A DNA stretch of 49,779 nt, from positions 1 through 49,779 of the forward strand of contig CAZNPW010000023.1 in assembly GCA_964575185.1 (NCBI GenBank). The letters run 5' to 3'. The position numbers and the translations under genes are program-made. The first letter of the stretch is position 1; each line of letters begins with the position of its first letter. This document shows positions 15,460 through 23,385 of this stretch, in pieces. The notes below the pieces were generated by a model that was given only the letters and a program-made list of their open reading frames with translations, was not told where the DNA came from and searched no databases. Source of the DNA: CAZNPW01 sp964575185 (lineage in GTDB: Bacteria > Pseudomonadota > Alphaproteobacteria > Rhodobacterales > Rhodobacteraceae).

Positions 15460-16104
15460 ATGGCCCGCCAGTTGCCTTACGCCACGCTGCAGGAGATCTT
15501 CCGCCGCTTCCACGCGCAGGTGGCCGAGCCGCAGGGGGAGCTTCAGCACCTGAACCCCTATACCCTGCTGGTGGCCGTCGCGCTGTCGGCGCAGGCGACC
15601 GACGCGGGGGTGAACCGGGCGACCGGGCCGTTGTTCGCCGTGGCGGACACGCCGGAGAAGATGCTCGCGCTGGGGGAAGCGCGGCTGGTGGAGTTCATCA
15701 AGTCGATCGGCCTTTACCGCAACAAGGCGAAGAACGTGATGCGGCTGAGCGAGATCCTGGTGCGCGACTACGGCGGGCAGGTGCCGACCTCGCGCGCGGC
15801 GCTGACGAGCCTGCCCGGTGTGGGGCGGAAGACGGCGAACGTGGTCTTGCAGATGGCCTTCGGCCACCCGGCGCAGGCGGTGGACACGCATGTGTTCCGC
15901 GTCGCCAACCGCACCGGCATCGCGCCGGGCCGCGACCCGGAGGCGGTGGAGCGGGCGATCGAGGACAACGTGCCGGTGGAGTGGCAGGCGCATTCCCACC
16001 ACTGGCTGATCCTGCACGGGCGGTATATCTGCCTGGCGCGGCGCCCGCGCTGCGCGGACTGCCCGATCGCGGACCTGTGCGCCTATGAGGAGAAGACGAT
16101 TTGA
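15460..16104 (+). CDS. nth: Endonuclease III
   Basis: A 214-residue base-excision-repair glycosylase/AP lyase for oxidised pyrimidines. The helix-hairpin-helix LPGVGRKTANVVLQMAFG carries the catalytic lysine, and VDTHVFRVANR carries the catalytic aspartate. The C-terminal [4Fe-4S] loop has C-x6-C-x2-C-x5-C spacing (CLARRPRCADCPIADLC). The ATG at 15460 (MARQLPYATLQEIFRRF) is preferred over the ATG at 15382, which overlaps the divergent gene. The stop overlaps the TTG start of the kinase gene. Confidence 0.95.
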   Translation: MARQLPYATLQEIFRRFHAQVAEPQGELQHLNPYTLLVAVALSAQATDAGVNRATGPLFAVADTPEKMLALGEARLVEFIKSIGLYRNKAKNVMRLSEILVRDYGGQVPTSRAALTSLPGVGRKTANVVLQMAFGHPAQAVDTHVFRVANRTGIAPGRDPEAVERAIEDNVPVEWQAHSHHWLILHGRYICLARRPRCADCPIADLCAYEEKTI

Positions 16105-17087
16105 GCCGCTATCAGGTCGTGGGCATCGGCAATGCCATCGTCGATGTCATCAGCCCGTCGGACGACGTCTTCCTGGACATGATGGGGATCACCAAGGGCA
16201 TCATGCAGCTGGTGGAGCGGGAGCGGTCCGAGACGCTCTATGCCGCGATGCAGGAACGGGCGGAGGTGCCCGGCGGGTCGGTCGGCAACACCGTCGCGGG
16301 GGTGGGCGCGCTGGGGCTGCGCTGCGCCTTCATCGGCCGGGTGCGCGACGACGCGCTGGGGCGGTTCTATGCCCGCAGCCTGACGGCCGAGGGGACGGAC
16401 TTTCCGAACCCGCCCGTCGCGGGGGCGGAGCTGCCGACGAGCCGGTCGATGATCTTCGTCTCGCCCGACGGCGAGCGGTCGATGAACACCTACCTCGGGA
16501 TCTCGTCGGAGCTCGGGCCTGCGGATGTCAGCCCGGAGGTGGCGGGGCGGGCGGACTGGCTGTTCCTCGAGGGCTACCTGTTCGACAAGGACCAGGGCAA
16601 GGCCGCCTTCCACCGCGCGGCGGCGGAGTGCCACGGGGGCGGCGGGCGGGCGGGGATCGCGCTGTCGGACCCGTTCTGCGTGAACCGCCACCGCGAGGAT
16701 TTCCGGCGGCTGGTGCGCGACGAGATGGATTTCGTGATCGGCAACATCCACGAATGGGAGGCGCTGTATCAGTGCGGGATCGACGCCGCGCTGGCGCAGG
16801 CGCGGGCGGACTGCGGCACGGTGGTCTGCACGCGGTCGGGCGATCCGGTCCTGCTGTTCCGCGGGGAGGAGCGGGCCGAGGCGGCGGTGAACCGCGTGGT
16901 GCCGGTCGACGCCACCGGCGCGGGCGACCAGTTCGCGGCGGGGTTCCTGTATGGCATGGCGACGGGCAAGCCCTTGTCGGTGGCGGGCCGGATGGGCTGC
17001 ATCGCGGCGGCGGAGGTGATCGGCCATTTCGGCGCCCGGCCCGAGGCCGACATCAGGGCGCTGTTCCGGGCCGAAGGGCTGATCTGA
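16101..17087 (+). CDS. PfkB-family sugar/nucleoside kinase (adenosine kinase-like)
   Basis: A 328-residue ribokinase-fold enzyme. It starts SRYQVVGIGNAIVDVISPSD, carries the first PfkB signature PGGSVGNTVAGVGALGLRC and ends with the second, DATGAGDQFAAGFLYGMATG, whose Asp is the catalytic base. The GNAIVD N-terminus is typical of the adenosine-kinase-like branch in alphaproteobacteria, but the substrate is not proven. Initiation appears to use TTG at 16101, overlapping the nth stop (TTGA). No ATG, GTG or CTG gives a better start. A strong hairpin follows. Confidence 0.85.
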   Translation: MSRYQVVGIGNAIVDVISPSDDVFLDMMGITKGIMQLVERERSETLYAAMQERAEVPGGSVGNTVAGVGALGLRCAFIGRVRDDALGRFYARSLTAEGTDFPNPPVAGAELPTSRSMIFVSPDGERSMNTYLGISSELGPADVSPEVAGRADWLFLEGYLFDKDQGKAAFHRAAAECHGGGGRAGIALSDPFCVNRHREDFRRLVRDEMDFVIGNIHEWEALYQCGIDAALAQARADCGTVVCTRSGDPVLLFRGEERAEAAVNRVVPVDATGAGDQFAAGFLYGMATGKPLSVAGRMGCIAAAEVIGHFGARPEADIRALFRAEGLI

Positions 17088-17111
17088 CGGCGGCACCCGC
17101 TGCGATGCGAA

Positions 17112-17138
17112 AGGCGCGCCCCCGTGGGGGACGCGCCT
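17112..17138. terminator. Long hairpin between the PfkB kinase and hsp20 genes
   Basis: AGGCGCG at 17112-17118 pairs with CGCGCCT at 17132-17138. The stem continues inward as CCCCC against GGGGG around GT, leaving one unpaired A. It lies between two convergent genes and could end transcription from both sides. No T tract follows on either strand. Confidence 0.5.
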
Positions 17139-17159
17139 GACATCACCGGGGCATCAGGG

Positions 17160-17639
17160 TCAGTGCGCCGCGGTTTCCAGCTGCTTCGCCTCGACCGGCT
17201 GCGCCTCGATCGTGCCGGAGCGGCCGATCTCGATGCGGCGGGGCTTCAGCGCCTCGGGCGTCTCGCGCGCGAGGTCGATGTGCAGCATGCCGAGGTCGTG
17301 CGAGGCCCCCGTCACGCGGACGTGGTCGGCCAGCGCGAAGCGCCGCTCGAAGGCGCGGGTGGCGATGCCGCGGTGCAGGAACTTGCGGGCGCCGTCCTCC
17401 TCGGCCTTGCGGGCGGTGACGGTCAGATGGCCGTCCCTGACCTCGACCGACAGCTCGTCGGCGGTGAAGCCCGCGACGGCGACCGAGATGCGGTAGGCGT
17501 CGTCGGCGGTCTTCTCGATGTTGTAGGGCGGGTAGGTCGGCTGGGCCACGTCGGCGGTCAGCACGCGGTCCATCAGGTCGGCGATGCGGTCGAAGCCGAC
17601 GGTAGCGCGGTAGAGCGGGGCGAAATCGAGGGTGCGCAT
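17160..17639 (-). CDS. Small heat-shock protein, Hsp20/IbpA type
   Basis: A 159-residue alpha-crystallin-domain chaperone that holds unfolding proteins. It starts MRTLDFAPLYRATVGFDRIADL, an IbpA-type N-terminus. PPYNIEKTADDAYRISVAVA opens the crystallin domain and GIATRAFERRFALADHVRV closes it. The C-terminal tail ends with an RRIEIG segment (IxI-type motif). An in-frame ATG at 17645 lies in the ribosome-binding site AAAGGATG, so 17639 is chosen. A sigma-32-type promoter lies about 95 bases upstream of the start. Confidence 0.93.
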   Translation of the reverse strand: MRTLDFAPLYRATVGFDRIADLMDRVLTADVAQPTYPPYNIEKTADDAYRISVAVAGFTADELSVEVRDGHLTVTARKAEEDGARKFLHRGIATRAFERRFALADHVRVTGASHDLGMLHIDLARETPEALKPRRIEIGRSGTIEAQPVEAKQLETAAH

Positions 17640-17734
17640 GATCATCCTTTCACAGCGATGGTCGGACGGCCCCTCCCGCTCGGGACGGGGCCAGGGTTGG
17701 CGTCCCGGCCCGTCTCGGCACCGGAACAGGCGAG

Positions 17735-17763
17735 ACGTAGGAAGCCCGGAGCAGCCCTTCAAG
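17735..17763 (-). promoter_or_regulatory. Sigma-32 (RpoH)-type promoter for hsp20
   Basis: On the minus strand, CTTGAA (17763-17758), a 17-base spacer and CTACGT (17740-17735). This fits the alphaproteobacterial heat-shock pattern CTTGAA-N17/18-CYTATNT reasonably well. The -35 box overlaps the TGA stop of the protease gene, and the downstream gene is a small heat-shock protein, the expected target. Prediction from pattern and context. Confidence 0.55.
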
Positions 17764-18553
17764 GGGTGACGCTGCGCGCCCCGCCGCCGTCCAGCGCAGC
17801 CCCGCCCTGCAGGATGCGCACCCCGTCGCGCCCCAGGCGCGGTGCGTCGAGCGCCGCCCGCAGGTCCGCGAGCGGCCCGTCCAGCACGACGCCGAGCGAC
17901 ACCTTGCGGCCGTCGAGTTCGGCCTTGGCCGACACCACCGACACGATCCGCCATTCGCCGCCCCGCTGCGCCAGCACCGGCGCGCCCGAGGACCCGAAGT
18001 CGACGTCGCAGGACATGACGAGCATTTCGGGCGCCCGCGACAGCACGTCGCAGTCTTCCTGCAGCGACGGCACCTCCTCGCGGTCGCGCGCGTAGGAGAC
18101 GACCCGGACGCTGTCGCCCGCCGCAGGCTCGGTATCGACCGCGAAGGGCCGCACCCCGGGCACCCGGATCGGCTGATCCAGCCGGACCAGCGCCAGGTCG
18201 CGCCCGACCCGCGCGGCGCCCTCGGTTCCGTCGTAGACATAGGCCGGATCCGCCACCGCCGCCCTGACGCCGCGATAGGCCTCTGCCCGGCCGTTGCGCA
18301 GGCCGGCCTGGAAGGTCATCGACGCGGGGTCCAGCCGCGCGCCGGTTTCCTTGTCGAACAGGCAGTGCCCGGCGGTCAGCACGAGGTCGGGGGCGATCAG
18401 CGTGCCGGTGCAGAAACCCCGGTTGCCGAAATCGAGCCGCCCGACGGCGTCCCATTCGCGCCCGGCATCGGTCGTGTCCAGCGCGACGAGGCCGGTCGTC
18501 TCGGCCCGGACGGGGGCTGCAAGGAAGGCCAGGGCCAGAAGCGCGCGAATCAT
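17759..18553 (-). CDS. Secreted trypsin-like serine protease
   Basis: A 264-residue S1-family protease. A signal peptide (MIRALLALAFLAAPVRAE) exports it to the periplasm. Catalytic residues are visible: His in LVLTAGHCLFD (about 63), Asp in GRDLALVRLDQP (about 122) and Ser in DVDFGSSGAPVLA (about 189). Cysteines in GFCTGT and AGHCLF are placed to form the usual disulfide. There is no PDZ domain, so it is not a DegP homologue. Its ATG overlaps the glcF stop (ATGA), so it may be cotranscribed with glc genes, though a functional link is not apparent. Confidence 0.88.
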   Translation of the reverse strand: MIRALLALAFLAAPVRAETTGLVALDTTDAGREWDAVGRLDFGNRGFCTGTLIAPDLVLTAGHCLFDKETGARLDPASMTFQAGLRNGRAEAYRGVRAAVADPAYVYDGTEGAARVGRDLALVRLDQPIRVPGVRPFAVDTEPAAGDSVRVVSYARDREEVPSLQEDCDVLSRAPEMLVMSCDVDFGSSGAPVLAQRGGEWRIVSVVSAKAELDGRKVSLGVVLDGPLADLRAALDAPRLGRDGVRILQGGAALDGGGARSVTP

Positions 18554-19854
18554 GCCCCGGCTGTGGCAGCCGATCCGGGCATTTCCATGGCCGCGAGGGC
18601 AGGCGGCACCGGCCCGCCGGTCGCCCAGTCGATCAGTTCCGCCGTGTGGACGACGGGCAGCGCCGTGCCCGACCCGATCTGCACCATGCAGCCGATGTTG
18701 CCCGCCGCGATGACCTGCGGACCCGTCGCCTCGAGCGTCGCCACCTTGCGGGTGCGGAGCTGCCCCGCGATGGCGGGCTGCAGCAGGTTGTAGGTTCCGG
18801 CCGAGCCGCAGCAGAGGTGGGCGTCCTGCGGCTCCAGCACGGTGAAGCCCGCGCGGGCCAAAAGGTCCTTCGGCAGGGCCCTGACCTGCTGGCCGTGCTG
18901 GAGCGAGCAGGCGGCGTGGTAGCCGACGCGGAGCGGCGGCACCGGGCGGAAGGCCAGGGGAAGCTTCGCGAGCACCTCGGTCACGTCCATGGCGAGGCTT
19001 GCGACCCGCGCCGCGCCGGCGTCGCCGGGCAGCATCGCGCCGTAGTCCTTGACGGTGCTGCCGCAGCCCGAGGCGGTGACGACCACCGCGTCGACCGGCC
19101 CGGCCGACAGGATCGCCGCGATGGCCGCGCGCGCCTGGGCGTGGCTGCGGTCGGCCATGCCCATGTGGTGCACCAGCGCGCCGCAGCAGCCCGCGCCCTG
19201 CGGGATCACCACCTCGGTCCCCGCGCGGGTCAGCGCGCGGATCGCGGCGGCGTTGATGTCGGCGTTCAGCGCGCGCTGGGCGCAGCCGGGCAGCAGCGCC
19301 ACGCGCATCCGCCGGGAGCCCGCGGCGGGGTGGGTCTGCGGCGCGTCCATGCGGCCGGGGCGCGGCAGCCGCGCCGGGGCCATGTCGAGCATCGCCCGCA
19401 GCCGCGCGTCGGGGATCAGGCGGCGGAACGGCCGCGCGAGCTTCGCGGCGGTCAGCGCCGCACGGAAGCGGCCCGGGTAGGGCAGGATCGCGGCGAGCAT
19501 CCGCCGGAGCAGGCGGTCGGCGAGCGGCCGCCGGTAGGTCGCCTCGATGTGCTGCCGGGCGTGGTCAAGGAGATGCGCGTAGTGCACGCCCGACGGGCAG
19601 GTCGTCATGCAGGACAGGCAGCCGAGGCAGCGGTCGATGTGCCGGACGGTGCGCGCGTCGGCGGGGCGGCCGGTCTCCAGCATGTCCTTCATCAGGTAGA
19701 TGCGGCCGCGCGGGCTGTCGAGCTCGTCGCCGAGCACCTGGTAGGTCGGACAGGTCGCGGTGCACATCCCGCAGTGCACGCAGGCGCGCAGCGCGCGGTT
19801 GGACCGGGCGGTGAGGGGATCGGCGAGTTGCGCGGGGGTGAAGTGCGTCTGCAT
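18550..19854 (-). CDS. glcF: Glycolate oxidase iron-sulfur subunit GlcF
   Basis: A 434-residue electron-transfer subunit of glycolate oxidase (glycolate to glyoxylate). Two ferredoxin-type [4Fe-4S] motifs are near the N-terminus: CVHCGMCTATCP (about 31-42) and CLGCLSCMTTCP (about 82-93). Two CCG domains follow (QGAGCCGALVHHMG and LCCGSAGTYNLLQP) that ligate a further cluster. The start overlaps the glcE stop as TGATG. It is the third gene of glcD-glcE-glcF. Confidence 0.95.
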   Translation of the reverse strand: MQTHFTPAQLADPLTARSNRALRACVHCGMCTATCPTYQVLGDELDSPRGRIYLMKDMLETGRPADARTVRHIDRCLGCLSCMTTCPSGVHYAHLLDHARQHIEATYRRPLADRLLRRMLAAILPYPGRFRAALTAAKLARPFRRLIPDARLRAMLDMAPARLPRPGRMDAPQTHPAAGSRRMRVALLPGCAQRALNADINAAAIRALTRAGTEVVIPQGAGCCGALVHHMGMADRSHAQARAAIAAILSAGPVDAVVVTASGCGSTVKDYGAMLPGDAGAARVASLAMDVTEVLAKLPLAFRPVPPLRVGYHAACSLQHGQQVRALPKDLLARAGFTVLEPQDAHLCCGSAGTYNLLQPAIAGQLRTRKVATLEATGPQVIAAGNIGCMVQIGSGTALPVVHTAELIDWATGGPVPPALAAMEMPGSAATAGA

Positions 19855-20924
19855 CAGGCGAAGACCCCGCGCGGGTCGAACCGCGCCTTCAGCGCCGCGG
19901 TCAGGGCGGCGACCTGCGGCGGTTCGGGGGGCAAGGCGGGGACGTGGGCGGGGCCGCGCAGCAGCGTCGCATGGCCGCCGAGCGCGGCGACGAGCGGGCG
20001 GATGGTGGCGGCCCCGGCATCGCCCGCGTCGTCGACGAGCAGCCAGACGAGGCCGCCGCCCCAGTCCATCACCGCGCGGTGGTCCATCCGCAGCGCGGCG
20101 AGCAGGCGCGGCCCGGCGGACGGCCGCAGGCTGACCCGCCAGACCGCGCCCGCCCTCGCGTGGAACGCGCCGACGTCCCGGATCGCCGTCCAGCGGTCGG
20201 TCGCGTCGATCTCTCCGCCCAGGTCCTGCGCCAGCCGTCCGGCGCGGCAGGCGACCGATGCGGCCATCCCCTCCACCCGCACCAGCGCCGCCGCCCCGTC
20301 CCAGGCCGCGCCCGTCACGTCGAAGGGCGAGCCGAGCGCGCGGGCCAGGATCGCAACCGCCGGCACCGCGTCGATGCAGGGCACCACCACCGTCGCCACC
20401 GCCTGCGGCACGGCCTGCACCCGGACCGCCACCTCAGTGATGACCCCGAGCGCCCCCCGGCTGCCGGCCATGAGCTTCGTCAGGTCGTAGCCCGTCACGT
20501 TCTTCATCACCCGCCCGCCGTTCCTGACGACCGTGCCATGCCCGTCGACGAAGCGCACCCCCAGCATCGCGTCGCGGCACGCCCCCGCCTGGATCCGCCG
20601 CGGGCCGGAGGCGTTCGCCGCCGCCACCCCACCGAGGGTCGACACCCCCTGCCGCCCCAGAAGCCCGCGCATGTCCGGCGGCTCCCAGGCCAGCCGCTGG
20701 CCCTCTGCCGCGAGCGTGGCCTCCACCTGCACGAGCGGGGTCCCCGCCCGCGCCACCAGCGTCAGCGCGCCGGGTTCGTAGAGCACGATCCCGGTCAGCC
20801 CGGCGGTGGAAAGCACCTCGCCCCCGCCCGCAGGCCCGCGCGTGCCGCCGCCCGCGATCCGCACGGGGGTATCCGCGCCGCGGATGATGTCTGACATTTC
20901 GGCTTCGTCACGCGGAACCGTCAC
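19854..20924 (-). CDS. glcE: Glycolate oxidase FAD-binding subunit GlcE
   Basis: A 356-residue FAD-binding PCMH-domain protein. It starts VTVPRDEAEMSDIIRGA, then the FAD loop RIAGGGTRGPAGGG, LGGVAAANASGPRRIQAGA and GGRVMKNVTGYDLTKLMAGS, all GlcE signatures. The GTG at 20924 follows GGAAAGAGA and restores the family N-terminus. An internal ATG at 20897 and an upstream ATG at 20963 are less likely. The ribosome-binding site lies within the dispersed intergenic element described separately. Confidence 0.93.
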   Translation of the reverse strand: MTVPRDEAEMSDIIRGADTPVRIAGGGTRGPAGGGEVLSTAGLTGIVLYEPGALTLVARAGTPLVQVEATLAAEGQRLAWEPPDMRGLLGRQGVSTLGGVAAANASGPRRIQAGACRDAMLGVRFVDGHGTVVRNGGRVMKNVTGYDLTKLMAGSRGALGVITEVAVRVQAVPQAVATVVVPCIDAVPAVAILARALGSPFDVTGAAWDGAAALVRVEGMAASVACRAGRLAQDLGGEIDATDRWTAIRDVGAFHARAGAVWRVSLRPSAGPRLLAALRMDHRAVMDWGGGLVWLLVDDAGDAGAATIRPLVAALGGHATLLRGPAHVPALPPEPPQVAALTAALKARFDPRGVFA

Positions 20925-21016
20925 GGCTCTCTTTCCGGCTGAAATATTCCACGGGGTAGCCAATCGGATTCGCTATCGCTTCGAGAAACCGATTGGCTGG
21001 GGGGTGCGAAACCCCC
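20925..21016 (-). repeat. Dispersed intergenic element, copy A, split by an inverted repeat
   Basis: Read on the minus strand, it starts right after the glcD stop with GGGGGTTTCGCACCCCCC (21016-20999), a small hairpin. A perfect 10-base inverted repeat follows (arms 20998-20989 and 20967-20958). It ends with CCCCGTGGAATATTTCAG and CGGAAAGAGA, the last serving as the glcE ribosome-binding site. The outer blocks closely match copy B at 30245-30295, which lacks the inverted repeat. Likely an old mobile or terminator-like repeat family. Confidence 0.65.
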
Positions 21017-21020
21017 GCCG

Positions 21021-22454
21021 CTACCCTATCCGCCGCGACTCCGTCGCCGCCAGAGGGAAAACCTTGGCCGCGTTCAGGAGCCACTTCGGGTCGAAGACGT
21101 CCTTCACCCGCATCTGCGCCTCCAGATCGTCGGGGGTGAACTGCACCCCCATCAGGTCGCGCTTCTCCACCCCCACGCCATGCTCCCCGGTCAGGCAGCC
21201 GCCGACCTTCACGCAGAGCGTCAGGATGTCGGCACCGAGGCGTTCGACCTTCTCCAGCTCTCCGGCCACGTTGGCGTCGAACATGATCAGCGGGTGCATG
21301 TTGCCGTCGCCCGCGTGGAAGACGTTGGCGACGCGCAGGCCCGCCGCGTCGGCCATCTGCCCGATCCGGCCCAGCACGCGGGGCAGTTCGGACACCGGGA
21401 TCGTGCCGTCGAGGCAGATGTAGTCGGCGACCCGGCCGATGGCCGAGAAGGCCGACTTGCGGCCGAGCCAGATGCGTTTCGTCTCCTCCTCGGACGCGCT
21501 TTCGCGCACCTCCACCGGGTCGTGGCGGGCAGCGATGGCGCGGATGGCGGCGAACTGGGCGGCGATCTCGGCCTCCGACCCCTCCACCTCCACGATCAGC
21601 AGGGCTTCGCAGTCGGGGTAGCCCGCGCGGGCGAAATCCTCGCAGACGCGGATGCAGGGGCGGTCCATGAACTCGATGGCGACCGGCAGCAGCCCCGCGC
21701 GGATGATGTCGGCGACGCAGGCCCCGGCGACCTCGTTGGAGGAAAAGCCCAGGAGCATCGGCCGCGCGCCTTCGGGTTTCCGCAGGATGCGCAGCGTCGC
21801 CTCGGTCACGACGCCGAGCTGGCCTTCCGATCCGCAGACGACGCCCATCAGGTCCAGCCCCGGCGCGTCGAGGTGCCCGCCGCCGAGCGTGACCACGGTG
21901 CCGTCCATCAGCACCATGGTCAGGCCGAGGAGGTTGTTCGTCGTGACGCCATACTTCAGGCAGTGCGCCCCGCCCGAGTTCATCCCGATGTTCCCCGCGA
22001 TGGCGCAGGCGAGCTGCGACGAGGGGTCCGGCGCATAGAACCACCCCTCTCCCTCCACCGCCCCGGTGACGGCGAGGTTGGTGCGCCCGGCCTGCACGCG
22101 GATCAGGCGATCGGCGAAATCCGTCTCGAGCACTGCCGTCATCCGCGACACCCCCAGCACCACCGCATCCGCCGTGGGCATCGCCCCCCCCGCCAGCGAG
22201 GTGCCCGAGCCACGGGGGACGACGGGGACGTTCATCGCGTGGCAGACCTTCAGGGCGGCACTCACCTCCTCGGTGCCGCGCGGCAGCACCACGGCAAGCG
22301 GCGGGCAGCGGTAGGCGGCCAGCCCGTCGCATTCGTAGGCGCGCGTGGCCACGGGGTCCGCGATCACCGCGTCGGCGGCCAGGACGGCGCGCAGGGCCGC
22401 GACGATGGCGGGTTTTTCGCGCAGGACGGCGGGGTTGGGGCGGGGCATCTGCAT
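21021..22454 (-). CDS. glcD: Glycolate oxidase catalytic subunit GlcD
   Basis: A 477-residue FAD-linked oxidase. The N-terminal PCMH FAD-binding domain contains VPVVPRGSGTSLAGGAMP, APDPSSQLACAIAGNIGMNS and GVVCGSEGQLGVVTEATL. The C-terminal cap and active site contain NVFHAGDGNMHPLIMFD and CLTGEHGVGVEKRDLM with the conserved histidines. It oxidises glycolate (or D-lactate) and passes electrons via GlcF to quinone. The ATG at 22454 (MQMPRPNPAVLREKP) follows AAAGGAGATC. It heads a leftward operon glcD-glcE-glcF-protease. The 214-base divergent region upstream shows only a weak TTGACA without a convincing -10. Confidence 0.95.
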   Translation of the reverse strand: MQMPRPNPAVLREKPAIVAALRAVLAADAVIADPVATRAYECDGLAAYRCPPLAVVLPRGTEEVSAALKVCHAMNVPVVPRGSGTSLAGGAMPTADAVVLGVSRMTAVLETDFADRLIRVQAGRTNLAVTGAVEGEGWFYAPDPSSQLACAIAGNIGMNSGGAHCLKYGVTTNNLLGLTMVLMDGTVVTLGGGHLDAPGLDLMGVVCGSEGQLGVVTEATLRILRKPEGARPMLLGFSSNEVAGACVADIIRAGLLPVAIEFMDRPCIRVCEDFARAGYPDCEALLIVEVEGSEAEIAAQFAAIRAIAARHDPVEVRESASEEETKRIWLGRKSAFSAIGRVADYICLDGTIPVSELPRVLGRIGQMADAAGLRVANVFHAGDGNMHPLIMFDANVAGELEKVERLGADILTLCVKVGGCLTGEHGVGVEKRDLMGVQFTPDDLEAQMRVKDVFDPKWLLNAAKVFPLAATESRRIG

Positions 22455-22668
22455 GGGGATCTCCTTTGGGGAGTATGCAGCGCGGGTCGGGCTTGGCAAC
22501 CGGGCGTTCAGGCAGGATCGCGCCGAGCGACCTGGGCCTGGCTGTAGCCGTCATTGCCATGCCTCAACGGCCTGCCGGGGTCAGAACCATGGTGACGCAT
22601 GGCAGACAGCGGGCAATCCAACCCGCACCTCCTTGTTTGCCGAACCCGCCCGCGCCTACTGTCAACCC

Positions 22669-23385
22669 ATGACCCTCCCCGCCGCCCTCGGCCCCCTCAC
22701 CATCCCCGACCTCGCCGCCGTGGCGCTTCTCCTCGCAGCCTGGCTCCTCATCGGCCATGTCATCGAGCACCCGCCCAAGGCGCGCCCTTCTGTCAGCACC
22801 CTCATGGCCGATTACCGGCGGGAGTGGATGCGGCAGATGGTGACGCGGCAGCCGCGGATTTTCGATGCGAACATCATCGACTCGCTGCGGCAGGGAACGG
22901 CGTTTTTCGCCAGCGCCTGCATGATCGCCATCGGGGGCGGGGTGGCGCTGATCGGGAGTTCGGAGCGGCTGATCGGGCTTGCCTCCGCGCTGACGATCCC
23001 GGCACCGGAAGTGCTGATCGAGGTCAAGATCATCCTGACGCTCGCGTTCCTCGCCAACGCGCTTCTGAAGTTCGTCTGGGCGCATCGCCTCTTCGGCTAT
23101 TGCTCCGTGCTGATGGCGGCGGTGCCGAACGACCCGGCGGCACCGCTCGCCTACCCGCGCGCGGCGCAGGCGGCGGAGGTGAACATCACGGCGGCGCGGA
23201 GCTTCAACCGGGGGCTCCGGGCGGTGTATTTCGCGCTGGCCTCGCTCGGCTGGCTGCTCGGGCCCTGGGCGCTGATGGGGGCAACGGTGGTCGCGGGCAC
23301 GGTCATGATCCGGCGCGAGTTCACCTCGACCTCGCGCCGGATCATCCTGTCGGTCGCCCACCCCGACCGGCAGGTCAGCGGGTGA
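22669..23385 (+). CDS. DUF599-family membrane protein
   Basis: A 238-residue protein. An N-terminal helix (LAAVALLLAAWLLIGHVIEH) is followed by ADYRREWMRQMVTRQPRIFDANI, the highly conserved signature of DUF599. Three more membrane segments follow (TAFFASACMIAIGGGVALIG, VKIILTLAFLANALLKFVWA, LASLGWLLGPWALMGATVV). The function of the family is unknown. The ATG at 22669 gives the family start, while upstream in-frame ATGs lie in the glcD divergent region. The last 11 bases overlap the convergent VWA gene. Confidence 0.88.
   Translation: MTLPAALGPLTIPDLAAVALLLAAWLLIGHVIEHPPKARPSVSTLMADYRREWMRQMVTRQPRIFDANIIDSLRQGTAFFASACMIAIGGGVALIGSSERLIGLASALTIPAPEVLIEVKIILTLAFLANALLKFVWAHRLFGYCSVLMAAVPNDPAAPLAYPRAAQAAEVNITAARSFNRGLRAVYFALASLGWLLGPWALMGATVVAGTVMIRREFTSTSRRIILSVAHPDRQVSG

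Noticed and set aside
20925..20963. Start of glcE at ATG 20963
   Set aside because: It falls in the inverted repeat, has no ribosome-binding site, and adds residues not found in the family.
22637..22665. TTGACA on the minus strand upstream of glcD as a promoter
   Set aside because: The -35 is perfect, but the sequence 17-19 bases downstream (CGGCAA, GCAAAC) is a poor -10, so it was not listed as a feature.
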